Assembly (NCBI GenBank): GCA_019113175.1 | Contig: DXHY01000060.1 | Location: 39,086 to 103,085 of the forward strand | From: Candidatus Eisenbergiella stercoravium | GTDB lineage: Bacteria > Bacillota > Clostridia > Lachnospirales > Lachnospiraceae | Length of the DNA stretch: 64,000 nucleotides | Reading direction: 5' to 3' | In this document: piece after piece, positions 8,730-17,875 of the stretch | Position numbering within the stretch: the stretch's first letter is position 1 | Layout: each line of letters opens with the position of its first letter | Made by a program: the position numbers and the translations under genes | Notes under the pieces: model-generated | What the model saw: the letters and a program-made list of their open reading frames with translations, nothing else | Database searches by the model: none | What the model was told of the DNA's origin: nothing

Positions 8730-10079
8730 ATGATAAAAAAGAAAAGCGAAGAGGATCTGATTTTTGACCTGTATTCTGTGTCCATCGTGCCCGGTGAAAG
8801 GCAGCTCGCCTGGCAGCAGACCGAATTCTACGCGTTCGTGCATTTTACGGTGAATACCTTCACCGACAGGGAATGGGGAGACGGGACGGAACCTGAGTCC
8901 TGCTTCAATCCGACGCGCCTTGACGCCATGCAGTGGGCGGAAAGCATCCGGGCGGCCGGGATGAGGGGAGCCATACTGACCTGCAAGCATCACGACGGCT
9001 TCTGCCTGTGGCCGAGCAGATACACGGAGCACACCGTTGCAAACAGCCCCTGGAAGGACGGGAAAGGAGATGTGGTGCGGGAATTCGCGGACGCCTGCCG
9101 GAAGTGCGGCCTGAAATTCGGCGTCTACCTTTCCCCCTGGGACCGCAACAGCAGCCTGTATGGAACCGGGAAGGCCTATGACGATTATTTTGTGAACCAG
9201 CTGGAGGAGCTGCTCACCGGCTATGGAGAGATTTTTTCAGTCTGGTTTGACGGGGCCTGCGGAGAGGGCCCCAACGGGAGGAAGCAGGTTTACGACTGGG
9301 AGCGCTATTACGCGGTGATCCGCAGGCTCCAGCCCGGCGCGTGCATCAGCGTCTGCGGGCCGGACGTCCGCTGGTGCGGCAATGAGGCGGGGCATACCAG
9401 AGCCTCTGAATGGAGCATTGTTCCCGAAAGAATGCAGGATACGGAGAAGATTAAGGAAAATTCCCAGCAGGAGGACAGTGAGGAATTCCGGCAGCGGGCA
9501 ATCCGGGCAGAGGATGAGGATCTGGGAAGCAGAGAAGCGGTGCGCGGCGAAAAGGAGCTGATCTGGTATCCGGCGGAGGTGAACACCTCCATCCGTCCCG
9601 GCTGGTTTTATCATGCCGCGGAGGACGATCAGGTGAAGAGCCTGGAGGAACTGATTCATGTTTATGAGAATTCCGTGGGCGGAAACGCCACGTTTCTGCT
9701 GAACATTCCTCCCACGCCCGAAGGCCTGTTTCATGAAAGGGATGTGGAGCGCCTGAAGGAGCTGGGAGATTATATCCGGAATACCTACCGGGAAAATCTT
9801 GCGGATGAAGCGCAGATTTCGACGGAGGAGGATACGGTTACGCTCAGATGGGATTCACAAAAAGCGTTTTCCAGAGTGGTGCTGATGGAGGATATCCGAA
9901 GGAGCCAGAGAGTGGAGGAGTTCGCGGTTTATGACGGTCAGAACCGGGAGCTGTATCATGGCACGGTGATCGGCTATAAGAAAATCGTTCCGCTTAAGGG
10001 ATGCCATGCGGACACACTCATCATAAAGATCCTTTCCAGCCGGATGGAGAGCCATATTTCCTTTGTGGGAGTATATTGA
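8730..10079 (+). CDS. Alpha-L-fucosidase, GH29
   Basis: Retaining exo-fucosidase of 449 residues, without a signal peptide. GH29 marks are FVHFTVNTFTDREWGDG (about residues 36-52), the sugar-binding CKHHDGFCLWPS (85-96), and VWFDGACGEG with the likely nucleophile D174. It ends with a short beta domain and lacks the carbohydrate-binding modules of secreted forms, so it acts on imported fucosyl-oligosaccharides. The ATG at 8730 follows GGGAGGAA; an in-frame start at 8595 lies before the promoter and terminator and is rejected. It is apparently a single-gene unit, and complements the sulfatases in mucin-type glycan use (inference). Confidence 0.93.
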   Translation: MIKKKSEEDLIFDLYSVSIVPGERQLAWQQTEFYAFVHFTVNTFTDREWGDGTEPESCFNPTRLDAMQWAESIRAAGMRGAILTCKHHDGFCLWPSRYTEHTVANSPWKDGKGDVVREFADACRKCGLKFGVYLSPWDRNSSLYGTGKAYDDYFVNQLEELLTGYGEIFSVWFDGACGEGPNGRKQVYDWERYYAVIRRLQPGACISVCGPDVRWCGNEAGHTRASEWSIVPERMQDTEKIKENSQQEDSEEFRQRAIRAEDEDLGSREAVRGEKELIWYPAEVNTSIRPGWFYHAAEDDQVKSLEELIHVYENSVGGNATFLLNIPPTPEGLFHERDVERLKELGDYIRNTYRENLADEAQISTEEDTVTLRWDSQKAFSRVVLMEDIRRSQRVEEFAVYDGQNRELYHGTVIGYKKIVPLKGCHADTLIIKILSSRMESHISFVGVY

Positions 10080-10122
10080 TGATGGAAGGCGGAGGAAAGG
10101 AGACAGAACAGGATTTTATCAG

Positions 10123-10188
10123 CCATTCGTGCACCATACAGACCATTCGTGCAAAGACGGTTCACAACAATGTATTCCATGTTATACT
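10123..10188 (+). promoter_or_regulatory. Promoter with upstream direct-repeat operator
   Basis: Two perfect copies of CCATTCGTGCA (10123-10133 and 10143-10153) sit 20 bp apart on the same DNA face, seven bases upstream of TTCACA (10161-10166), a 16-bp spacer and TATACT (10183-10188). Direct repeats two helical turns apart upstream of -35 are the typical layout for LytTR-family activators. Confidence 0.6.
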
Positions 10189-10295
10189 GATACCGGAAAA
10201 CGACCTGGGGAGAACAGTTCGTGGAAAACGGGCCGAACAGTTTTGAAAAAGAACTGACAGAGGGACCGGAATCAGAAAAAGAGGGTGAAAAACGA

Positions 10296-12275
10296 ATGGC
10301 TGAAAAAAAGAGAAACGGAACAGAAAAGGGGACGGAGCGGCGTTACAGCTTTATCAGCAACGCCGCCTGGCATTGGCGGGAGCAGTTTACAAGGGAGCCG
10401 AAGGCTGCGGTTTCGGTACTGCTTCTTTCGTTTGTGGCAATTTCTCTGCCCCTGCTGAACGCACGGCTTCCAAAGCTGGTGCTGCAGGGGCTGGAGGAGC
10501 GCTGGGAGTTGAGGCGGTTTGCGGCTGTGCTTCTGCTGCTTGTGGCGGTGCTGGCTGTCGCCAACATGCTGCAGGCGGCGCTGAAGGCTTATATGAGAAG
10601 GATGCAGGGGCCGTTTGAAGACGATTTCAATCTCAGGCTGTTAAAAAAGAGGCTGCGGGTGGACTACGAGATCCTGGAGAGCAGGCAGTTCAATGAGGAC
10701 GCCCATGCGGTGTACGATTCCCTCTACCGCCCGCACTCCGTGGTGCGGGATGGCTCCATGATCTGGCAGCAGAGCCTGACGGCGGCGGGCGGCCTTCTGC
10801 TTTACGGGCTGATTCTGCTTCGGCAGAGCCCTCTCGTTCCCCTTCTGGTGCTGGTTCCGGCACTGCTGGTATTCCTCCTGAAAAGGAAGGCGATGCGGAG
10901 GGATCATGAGCTTCGGCCTGCGGCGGATGAGGCGGCCCGGAAAATGCGCTATGTGGAGGAGCGGGGCTGGGACCTGCAGGCGGGAAAGGACATCCGCATG
11001 TATGATCTGGGCGGATGGCTGCTCGGCATCCTGAAGCGGGAGCGGAAAACCGGGGAGACAAACGTGCGCCTTTGGGAGAACGGCTATTTTGCGGCCAATC
11101 TCTGCGACGCCTTCCTGTGCTTTGTCCGGGACGCGGGCGCCTATCTGTATTTTATTCTCCAGATCGTGCGGGGCAGTCTTCCGGTTTCGGATTTCGTCTG
11201 GTACATTTCCGTGGTGGCCAGCTGCCAGCAGGCCTGCAGCGCTTTTCTGGAAAACGTAGAGCTGCTGGGGAGGCTGAGCTTCGATTACTCCAGACTGCGG
11301 CTGTTTCTGGAATCGGGTGAAGGGGACATTTTTCAGGGAACCGGAGCGGAAAGAAGCGGGAAAGAGGAGGGATCCGATTTTGCATCTCCCTCCCGCGGGA
11401 AGGAAGCGGAAGGAAAAGGACGAAAGACGGGCTTTGATTCCACAGCACTCTCCCCCACGAAGGAAGCGGTAGGCATCGAGCTGGAGCACGTGAGCTTCAC
11501 CTATCCGGGAAGCCGGGTTCCCACCCTGAAGGATCTGAACCTGACTATCCGGCCGGGGGAGAAGATCGCGCTGGTTGGCTTAAACGGGGCGGGAAAGTCC
11601 ACCCTGGTGAAGCTCTTATGCGGCCTGTATCGGCCCACTTCCGGCACGATCCGGGTGGGAGGAAGACCTTTGTCTTCCTTTGGAAGGGAAGAATACTTTT
11701 CCATGATTGCAGCGGTTTTTCAGGATGTGAAGCTTCTCCCCCTCACCATCGCCCAGAATGTGGCTTCGGATAACGGAGAGGACATCGATAGACAGCGGGT
11801 CAGACAGTGCCTGTCCCTTGCGGGGTTGTGGGAAATGGTGGACGGCCTGCCGCAGAAGGAGGACACGCCTCTGGGACACGGCGTGCTGGATGACGGCATC
11901 GATCTGTCCGGCGGGGAGAGACAGAAGGTATGGATGGCCAGGGCTTTTTACAAGGAAGCGCCCATTCTCATTCTGGATGAACCGACAGCGGCGCTGGACC
12001 CGCTGGCGGAGCAGGAAATCTATGAAAAATATGTGGAGATGTCGGAGGGAAGAACCTCTCTGTTCATTTCCCACCGGCTGGCGAGCACCCGCTTCTGCGA
12101 TAGAATCTGGCTGATGGAAAACGGCAGGATCACGGAGCAGGGAAGCCATGAGGAGCTGATGGAAAAGAACGGCGCATATGCCAGACTGTTCGCGGTACAG
12201 GGAAAATATTACCGGAAAGAAGAGAGCGGGAAGGAATGGAACGAAGCCATGAAGATGGGAGGTGCACAGGCATGA
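10296..12275 (+). CDS. ABC exporter, fused membrane and ATPase domains (first of pair)
   Basis: Half-transporter of about 659 residues: five to six membrane helices over residues 25-350, then an ATPase. Walker A is GLNGAGKST, signature LSGGERQKV, Walker B ILILDEPTAALDP with catalytic Glu, and switch His in ISHRLAS, so its ATP site looks active. The ATG at 10296 follows GAGGGTG. Unusual is a long charged linker between the domains, about 11341-11470, holding two similar stretches (SPSRGKEAEG and SPTKEAVG). It overlaps the next ABC gene by four bases (ATGA), and the two should form a heterodimer. Cargo is unknown; such pairs export peptides or drugs. Confidence 0.9.
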   Translation: MAEKKRNGTEKGTERRYSFISNAAWHWREQFTREPKAAVSVLLLSFVAISLPLLNARLPKLVLQGLEERWELRRFAAVLLLLVAVLAVANMLQAALKAYMRRMQGPFEDDFNLRLLKKRLRVDYEILESRQFNEDAHAVYDSLYRPHSVVRDGSMIWQQSLTAAGGLLLYGLILLRQSPLVPLLVLVPALLVFLLKRKAMRRDHELRPAADEAARKMRYVEERGWDLQAGKDIRMYDLGGWLLGILKRERKTGETNVRLWENGYFAANLCDAFLCFVRDAGAYLYFILQIVRGSLPVSDFVWYISVVASCQQACSAFLENVELLGRLSFDYSRLRLFLESGEGDIFQGTGAERSGKEEGSDFASPSRGKEAEGKGRKTGFDSTALSPTKEAVGIELEHVSFTYPGSRVPTLKDLNLTIRPGEKIALVGLNGAGKSTLVKLLCGLYRPTSGTIRVGGRPLSSFGREEYFSMIAAVFQDVKLLPLTIAQNVASDNGEDIDRQRVRQCLSLAGLWEMVDGLPQKEDTPLGHGVLDDGIDLSGGERQKVWMARAFYKEAPILILDEPTAALDPLAEQEIYEKYVEMSEGRTSLFISHRLASTRFCDRIWLMENGRITEQGSHEELMEKNGAYARLFAVQGKYYRKEESGKEWNEAMKMGGAQA

Positions 12276-14143
12276 AGCGGGTTTCTTTGAATCGGGAGTC
12301 TTCGGGTCTGAAGGATGATATCCGTGTCTATCTGCGCCTGCTTAGGCTGTTGAATCAGTACAATCGGGGCTGGCTGGTGATCCTGCTGGGCGCGTTTCTG
12401 GACGGCGCCCTGCCCTTTGTGGCGATCTGGCTGTCCGCCATGCTGCTGGACGCCCTCTATGCGGGACGGCCTGCAGCGGAAATGATGGCCTGGGCGCTTG
12501 CGGGAGCGGGGCTGAGCCTTGCGATGGCGTCCCTGCGGCATTTTGCCACTAGGCAGAAGAACATCATGTGGTGGGGGATGCAGCACCGGATGGCGGAGCC
12601 CCTGATGAGAAAGACCATGGAAATGGATTACGGCCTGACGGAAAGCGCGAGAGTGCGCGCCCTGCGGGCGAGGCAGGATGAATACCGGAAAAAGGAGCGG
12701 GATGTGTTCGAACGCTTCCTGGAGCAGCTGGAGCTTTTTCTTACAGCCTGTGTGAGGCTGATTTTTTCTCTGGTCACGGTGTGGCCTTTTTTCGCGGGAC
12801 AGCTTTGGGGCGGAAGAAACGGACAGACGGACGGCAGAGGAACCGGGCTGTTCACGCTTCTTGCGGCGGCAGCCCTGATCGGCAGCCTGCTCTTAAACCA
12901 CTGGTCGGTCAGGCAGCAGGGGAAGAAGAGACGGGCGATCCACAATGAGCATGAGGATGAAAACCGGCTGAACGACTATATGATGGACGAGGTGGTTCTG
13001 TCCACGGAAGCCGGAAAGGACATCCGCATCTTTCATCAGCAGAAGATGATGGAAAGCTACGGGAATCAGATGAACCGCAACTGGCGGCGCATGACCCTGC
13101 AGTACGCGGCCAATGACGTCCGCCATTTCGGCCTGCAGGGGATGCTGTCCTCCTGCGTCGGCGGCATCGTCTATCTGTATGTGGCCTTCTGCGCCTGGGC
13201 AGGCAGCATCAGCATCGGAAATGTGGTGCGTTACGCGGGTGCGGTACAGCAGTGCATTCAGGCCATGACGGATCTGCTCGCCAGCTGGAATCAGATGCAC
13301 TATGACAGAAGGCAGGTGGACGAATACCTGGAATATCTGGATCTGAAAAACGAGATGAAGAAGGGAACGATCCCGGTGGAAAAAAGACGGGACGGCCGTT
13401 TCCTGGTGGAATTTCGGAACGTGTCCTTCCGTTATCCGGAATCAGACCGGTACGCCATCCGGAATCTGAACGTGAAGCTGGAAATCGGGGAACGGATGGC
13501 GCTGGTGGGAAGAAACGGCTCCGGGAAGACCACCTTTGTGAAGCTCCTGTGCAGGCTGTATGATCCTACGGAGGGGACGATCCTGTTAAACGGCGTGGAC
13601 ATCCGCAAATATGACGAACAGGAATACCGCCGGCTGTTTTCCGTGGTGTTTCAGGATTTCCAGATTTTTTCCTTCGCTCTGGGAGAAAACATAGCTGGGA
13701 GCATGCAGGTGGATGAAGCAAAGGCGATGGATGCCATCTGCCGGGCCGGTCTGGAAGGGCTGTACCGGAAAATGCCGGACGGTCTTGCCACCATGATCAA
13801 CCGGGATTTTTCCGATACGGGAATGGAAATCTCCGGCGGGGAGGCGCAGAAGCTGGCCATGGCAAGGGCGATCTACAAGGACGCGCCCTTCGTCATTCTG
13901 GATGAGCCCACGGCTGCCCTCGACCCCATCGCGGAGAACGAGATCTACACGGGCTTTCATGAGATCATCGGAAACAAAACCGCCCTGTTCATCTCCCACA
14001 GGCTGTCCGCCTGCCGCTTTTCCAAAGAGATTCTGGTATTTGAAAACGGAAATGTGGTTCAGCGGGGAAGCCATGAGGAGCTGGAGAAACAGGAAGGCCT
14101 GTACCGCCGGATGTGGCAGGCACAGGCGCAGTATTATCAATAG
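12272..14143 (+). CDS. ABC exporter, fused membrane and ATPase domains (second of pair)
   Basis: Partner half-transporter of about 623 residues. Walker A is GRNGSGKTT, signature ISGGEAQKL, Walker B VILDEPTAALDP with catalytic Glu, switch His in ISHRLSA. Both members of this pair therefore keep canonical ATPase residues, unlike the pair at 25076-28683. The ATG at 12272 shares ATGA with the upstream stop and has GGAGGT nine bases before it. The membrane part is divergent, with an arginine-rich coupling segment (RVRALRARQDEYRKKERDVFERF). No precursor peptide or modification gene was found nearby, so the substrate is open. Confidence 0.9.
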   Translation: MKRVSLNRESSGLKDDIRVYLRLLRLLNQYNRGWLVILLGAFLDGALPFVAIWLSAMLLDALYAGRPAAEMMAWALAGAGLSLAMASLRHFATRQKNIMWWGMQHRMAEPLMRKTMEMDYGLTESARVRALRARQDEYRKKERDVFERFLEQLELFLTACVRLIFSLVTVWPFFAGQLWGGRNGQTDGRGTGLFTLLAAAALIGSLLLNHWSVRQQGKKRRAIHNEHEDENRLNDYMMDEVVLSTEAGKDIRIFHQQKMMESYGNQMNRNWRRMTLQYAANDVRHFGLQGMLSSCVGGIVYLYVAFCAWAGSISIGNVVRYAGAVQQCIQAMTDLLASWNQMHYDRRQVDEYLEYLDLKNEMKKGTIPVEKRRDGRFLVEFRNVSFRYPESDRYAIRNLNVKLEIGERMALVGRNGSGKTTFVKLLCRLYDPTEGTILLNGVDIRKYDEQEYRRLFSVVFQDFQIFSFALGENIAGSMQVDEAKAMDAICRAGLEGLYRKMPDGLATMINRDFSDTGMEISGGEAQKLAMARAIYKDAPFVILDEPTAALDPIAENEIYTGFHEIIGNKTALFISHRLSACRFSKEILVFENGNVVQRGSHEELEKQEGLYRRMWQAQAQYYQ

Positions 14144-14220
14144 GAAGGAGATGGACTTTGCAAATGGTGCGGAGTAAACTGTAACGAAAATATCCGCTGT
14201 AGATACGCATAAAGAAATGC

Positions 14221-14249
14221 TTGCCCCGTCTCCGGGTGGATGATAAACT
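14221..14249 (+). promoter_or_regulatory. Probable promoter of the sensor-regulator pair
   Basis: TTGCCC (14221-14226), 17-bp spacer and TAAACT (14244-14249) preceded by TGA, giving an extended -10. Confidence 0.5.
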
Positions 14250-14290
14250 TTGAATAAGAGCAGAAGGTTCCGTGGGGGAGGCGGACTGTT

Positions 14291-16114
14291 ATGGATCAGG
14301 GCGGATGGAATAAAATCAGGAATGGACTTCGGCGGGGAAAGCGAATCGTGGCGGATTTCATCGGAAATTTTCTGGATGATATCAGTCTGCGCCATAAGCT
14401 GCTCGGAATGTATCTGGTATGCGTTCTGCTTCCGCTTGTTCTTACGGACAGCGTGATATTGTCCGTAGTGGTCGGCGCGGAGCGGGATTCCGGCATGCAG
14501 GAAATGAGGAATACGACAGAGGCCGTAGTTTACAATATGAGTACCACGATGGAAAACGCGGTGAAGCTGACGCAGACGGTTTATCAGAACCGCTATGTGA
14601 ATGAGTTTATTGAGGGAGAATACGATACGCCGCTGGATTATTACAATGGTTACATGGAGCTGATGAAGGATTCTCTTTATGAGATCGTGATGGGGAGCAG
14701 CAGTTTTCAGACGGTCATCTATGCGGATAATCCGGGCTTTGTCAACGGCGGATATTTCTGCCGCCTGGAATCAGTCCGGGAGAAGGAATGGTATCACCGT
14801 TTTTTGGAAAGCGGCAGGGAGATTATGGTGATCCCATACCTGGAAAGAACACCGGCTGCCGGAAATTCACAGAGAAAGCTTTCCATTGTCAGGAAGATGG
14901 ACTACTATCATAAAGGGCAGAGCGATGATGTGCTGAAGCTGGATCTGGACTACGGAGCGATGGCCAGAAGCCTGACCAATGCCCGGTATGTCAATACCGT
15001 TTATGTCTGCTGTGAGAACCGGATTCTGTTTTCCAATGATGGCAGAGGCGGCGTTAATATGGCTTTTGAGGAGCTGGGCAGGGATAAAATCAGGAAAGCC
15101 GGTATCCACACAAGCGTACAGATGTATGGAAATGAGTGGGATATCTATGTGATGCGCAGTCCCGTGACGGCAATACAGATCATCAGACAGAACCTGACAA
15201 TGATCCTCTTTCTGCTGACAGTCAACGTGCTGCTTCCCCTGCTCTTTGTGAGGCTTCTGAACCGTTCTTTCATCCTGAGGCTCAGAGCGCTGGGAGAGGT
15301 ATTTGAAAAGGAAGATTCAGACCATCTGCAGCCGCTTTCGGAAGCGAAGGGAAAGGATGAAATCGGAATGCTCATGCGCAGCTATAACCATATGGCAGAG
15401 CGGATGAACGAGCTGATTCAGACAGTCTATAAGGACCGGCTGAAGGAACAGGAAATGGATATTGCCAGGCAGACGGCCGAGCTTCTGGCACTGCACAGCC
15501 AGATCAACCCGCATTTTCTGTTTAATGCACTTGAGAGCATCCGCATGCACAGCATTCTGAAGAAGGAATACGAAACCGCAGATATGGTGGAAAAGCTTGC
15601 GCTCATGCAGCGGCAGAATGTGGAATGGAGCAGCGATTCCGTGACGGTGGAAGAGGAGCTTCGTTTTGCACAGGCTTATCTGGAACTTCAGAAATACCGG
15701 TTTGGCGAACGGCTTTCCTATCGGATGGAGGCAGAGGAAGAGTGCAGGATGTTACGTATTCCAAAACTGAGTCTGGTTACATTTGTGGAGAATGCCTGTG
15801 TACATGGAATTGAAAAAAAGACCTCGCCCGGCTGGATTTTCGTGAGAATAACCTGCCGGCAGGAGGAAGAAGGCAGAGTGCTGTGCATGGAGATCGAGGA
15901 TACGGGGGCAGGCATGCCGCAGGAGGAGCTGTCTGAGATGCAGGCAAGAATGAACCATGCCAGTATTGAACGGCTCAGAGAGAAGGAAAGAGTTGGCATT
16001 CTGAATGCCTGCATCCGCCTGAAAATGGCGACAGGGGACAGAGTGGCCTTTGAAATGGAAAGCGAAGAAGGAGTTGGAACCATCGTGACCATTCGGGTTC
16101 CGATGGAGAACTGA
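14291..16114 (+). CDS. Sensor histidine kinase, YesM type
   Basis: Membrane kinase of 607 residues. Order: cytoplasmic start, first membrane helix near residues 38-60, extracellular sensor to about 295, second helix (MTMILFLLTVNVLLPLLFVRLL) near 298-320, HAMP, then the His-kinase block with the phospho-His in LHSQINPHFLFNALESIRMHS, followed by an ATPase with N-box FVENACVHGIEKK and G-box EDTGAGMP. This is the YesM family that senses extracellular sugars. A GGGGGAGG ribosome site precedes the ATG. The YesN-like regulator follows after 16 bases, and the importer they probably control starts at 17876. Confidence 0.93.
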   Translation: MDQGGWNKIRNGLRRGKRIVADFIGNFLDDISLRHKLLGMYLVCVLLPLVLTDSVILSVVVGAERDSGMQEMRNTTEAVVYNMSTTMENAVKLTQTVYQNRYVNEFIEGEYDTPLDYYNGYMELMKDSLYEIVMGSSSFQTVIYADNPGFVNGGYFCRLESVREKEWYHRFLESGREIMVIPYLERTPAAGNSQRKLSIVRKMDYYHKGQSDDVLKLDLDYGAMARSLTNARYVNTVYVCCENRILFSNDGRGGVNMAFEELGRDKIRKAGIHTSVQMYGNEWDIYVMRSPVTAIQIIRQNLTMILFLLTVNVLLPLLFVRLLNRSFILRLRALGEVFEKEDSDHLQPLSEAKGKDEIGMLMRSYNHMAERMNELIQTVYKDRLKEQEMDIARQTAELLALHSQINPHFLFNALESIRMHSILKKEYETADMVEKLALMQRQNVEWSSDSVTVEEELRFAQAYLELQKYRFGERLSYRMEAEEECRMLRIPKLSLVTFVENACVHGIEKKTSPGWIFVRITCRQEEEGRVLCMEIEDTGAGMPQEELSEMQARMNHASIERLREKERVGILNACIRLKMATGDRVAFEMESEEGVGTIVTIRVPMEN

Positions 16115-16130
16115 AAAGAGGGGGAAGAAA

Positions 16131-17732
16131 ATGCTGAGGGTAATGCTGGTGGATGATGAGCCATTTATTCTGCAGGGACTTTCCGTCCTGATAGACTGGA
16201 ACGGGCTGGGCTTCGAAATTGTAAAAACCGCGGCGAATGGCCTTGAAGCGTTGGAGTTCTTGAAAAAGGATGAGGTGGATCTGATTATTGCGGATATCAG
16301 GATGCCTGGTATGTCGGGGCTGGAGCTTCTGGAAAATGTGCGGAAAAGCCGTATAACGGACGCCTATTTTGCCATCGTGAGCGGCTATAATGATTTTGCG
16401 TATGCGAGACAGGCGATCTGTAATGCCTGTGTGGATTATCTCCTCAAGCCTGTGGCAAAGGATGAACTGATCCGGCTTTTGACCCGGGTACGTTCTCTGC
16501 ATCAGGAATCCCAGAGAAGGAGACAGGAAGAAAGCCGGCAGGAAAAAGCGTACTTTTCCAGACAGCTGATTTCCATCATCTGCGGTAAATATGACAGGGA
16601 AAATCTGGAATATGTGAACGAAAGGCTGAAGCTTTCCGGGGGAATCCGTTATATTGCGGTTGAGATCGACGCCAGAGACGAGGCGGCACGCAAGATGACG
16701 GAGGAAGAAAAACGGGGGCAGCAGAGAGCGCTCTACACGGCCTGCCTGACGATTCTGGGAAAGGACGGATATCACTGCATCTTTGACGTTTCCAGGAAGG
16801 AAAACAGCTATGACGTCGGACTGATCTATTGTGACCGCCTCGCGCAGGAGGCGGAGATGGAGGAACAGGAGTACCTGGATCATTTTCTGGACCAGATTCG
16901 AAGAATGATGAATGTGCCGGTGGTGATGCTGGTGGGAAACCGGGTGGAAACGCTGGAAGAAATTGGCGAATCCTCCAGAAGCGCTGCAATCGCGCGGTCA
17001 TTTCAGGACTTCCGTCTGGAGGAGTCAGGAGCACAGCTTGAAGGAGAGATTGCCGGAGGCAGCGGAAGGCTGTGCAAGCAGACGCTCGACGGACTGGTTT
17101 CCGCAGTAGAGCAGAATGACCGGGCAGAGATTTCCAGGTGCGTTGCAGCGCTCTATGAGGAAATGAACAAAGGAGGTCTGGACGCCCATCTGATCGGAGT
17201 GAACATCAACTACCTGCTGTTTCAGCTCGTGTATCTGGCGGCGGCTCAGGATGAAAATGTGAATCAGGAGGAAGTCCTGCATTTCATCAGTGCAAATGCG
17301 TTTGAGGAAGGAACAATCCGGGGCAGCCGGGTTCATCTGGTACAGTTCGCCAGAGAATATGCAGATTATCTTACCCAGCTTCGAAGCAGGAGCGCGAGAG
17401 GTGTTCTGGCGGAGATTGAGAAGGAAATACAGGAGAATTATTCCCGGAATCTGACGCTCAGGGAGCTGAGCCGGAAATATTTTATCAACAGCGCCTATCT
17501 GGGGCAGCTTTTTCGGAAAAAATATGGCGTTGCCTTTAAGGACTATCTGAATGCTTATCGAATGGACAGGGCGGCAGGACTGCTGCTTCATACGGATATG
17601 AAGACGGTGGAGATTGCGGAACGTGTCGGTTATCATGATACGGATTATTTTATTAACCGGTTTATTGCGGTGAAGGGCTGTACACCGGCAAAGTTCCGAA
17701 AACAGATGAGAGAAGGAAAACGGGAATTGTGA
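16131..17732 (+). CDS. Response regulator with AraC DNA-binding domain, YesN type
   Basis: DNA-binding partner of the upstream kinase, 533 residues. The receiver domain shows acidic pocket DDEP at residues 7-10, phospho-Asp in IIADIRMPGMSGLELL (about 52-67) and the conserved Lys in LLKPV. A middle region of about 270 residues links to two AraC helix-turn-helix units from about residue 435 (LRELSRKYFINSAYLGQLFRKKYG and VEIAERVGYHDTDYFINRF). It is likely to activate the sugar importer genes that begin 140 bases downstream; their promoter has a poor -35 box, as expected of an activator-dependent gene. Confidence 0.93.
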   Translation: MLRVMLVDDEPFILQGLSVLIDWNGLGFEIVKTAANGLEALEFLKKDEVDLIIADIRMPGMSGLELLENVRKSRITDAYFAIVSGYNDFAYARQAICNACVDYLLKPVAKDELIRLLTRVRSLHQESQRRRQEESRQEKAYFSRQLISIICGKYDRENLEYVNERLKLSGGIRYIAVEIDARDEAARKMTEEEKRGQQRALYTACLTILGKDGYHCIFDVSRKENSYDVGLIYCDRLAQEAEMEEQEYLDHFLDQIRRMMNVPVVMLVGNRVETLEEIGESSRSAAIARSFQDFRLEESGAQLEGEIAGGSGRLCKQTLDGLVSAVEQNDRAEISRCVAALYEEMNKGGLDAHLIGVNINYLLFQLVYLAAAQDENVNQEEVLHFISANAFEEGTIRGSRVHLVQFAREYADYLTQLRSRSARGVLAEIEKEIQENYSRNLTLRELSRKYFINSAYLGQLFRKKYGVAFKDYLNAYRMDRAAGLLLHTDMKTVEIAERVGYHDTDYFINRFIAVKGCTPAKFRKQMREGKREL

Positions 17733-17745
17733 AAAAAACATAAAA

Positions 17746-17799
17746 ACCGGACGGATTTTGGATGAACATTGTGCAACTGTAATTTGTCCGGTCTTTTTC
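17746..17799 (+). terminator. Terminator after the regulator gene
   Basis: ACCGGAC (17746-17752) pairs with GTCCGGT (17786-17792) across a 33-base loop, with an A run before and CTTTTTC after. The large loop lowers confidence. Confidence 0.6.
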
Positions 17800-17875
17800 T
17801 ATCCTTTCTCCGGTAGAAAAATGACAGAGATGAGATAGAATAAAGATGTCGAAAGGATGAAAGGAGGATTTGAGA

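Noticed and set aside
10296..14143. Bacteriocin or lantibiotic export locus
   Set aside because: No precursor peptide, modification enzyme or peptidase domain was found next to the two ABC genes.
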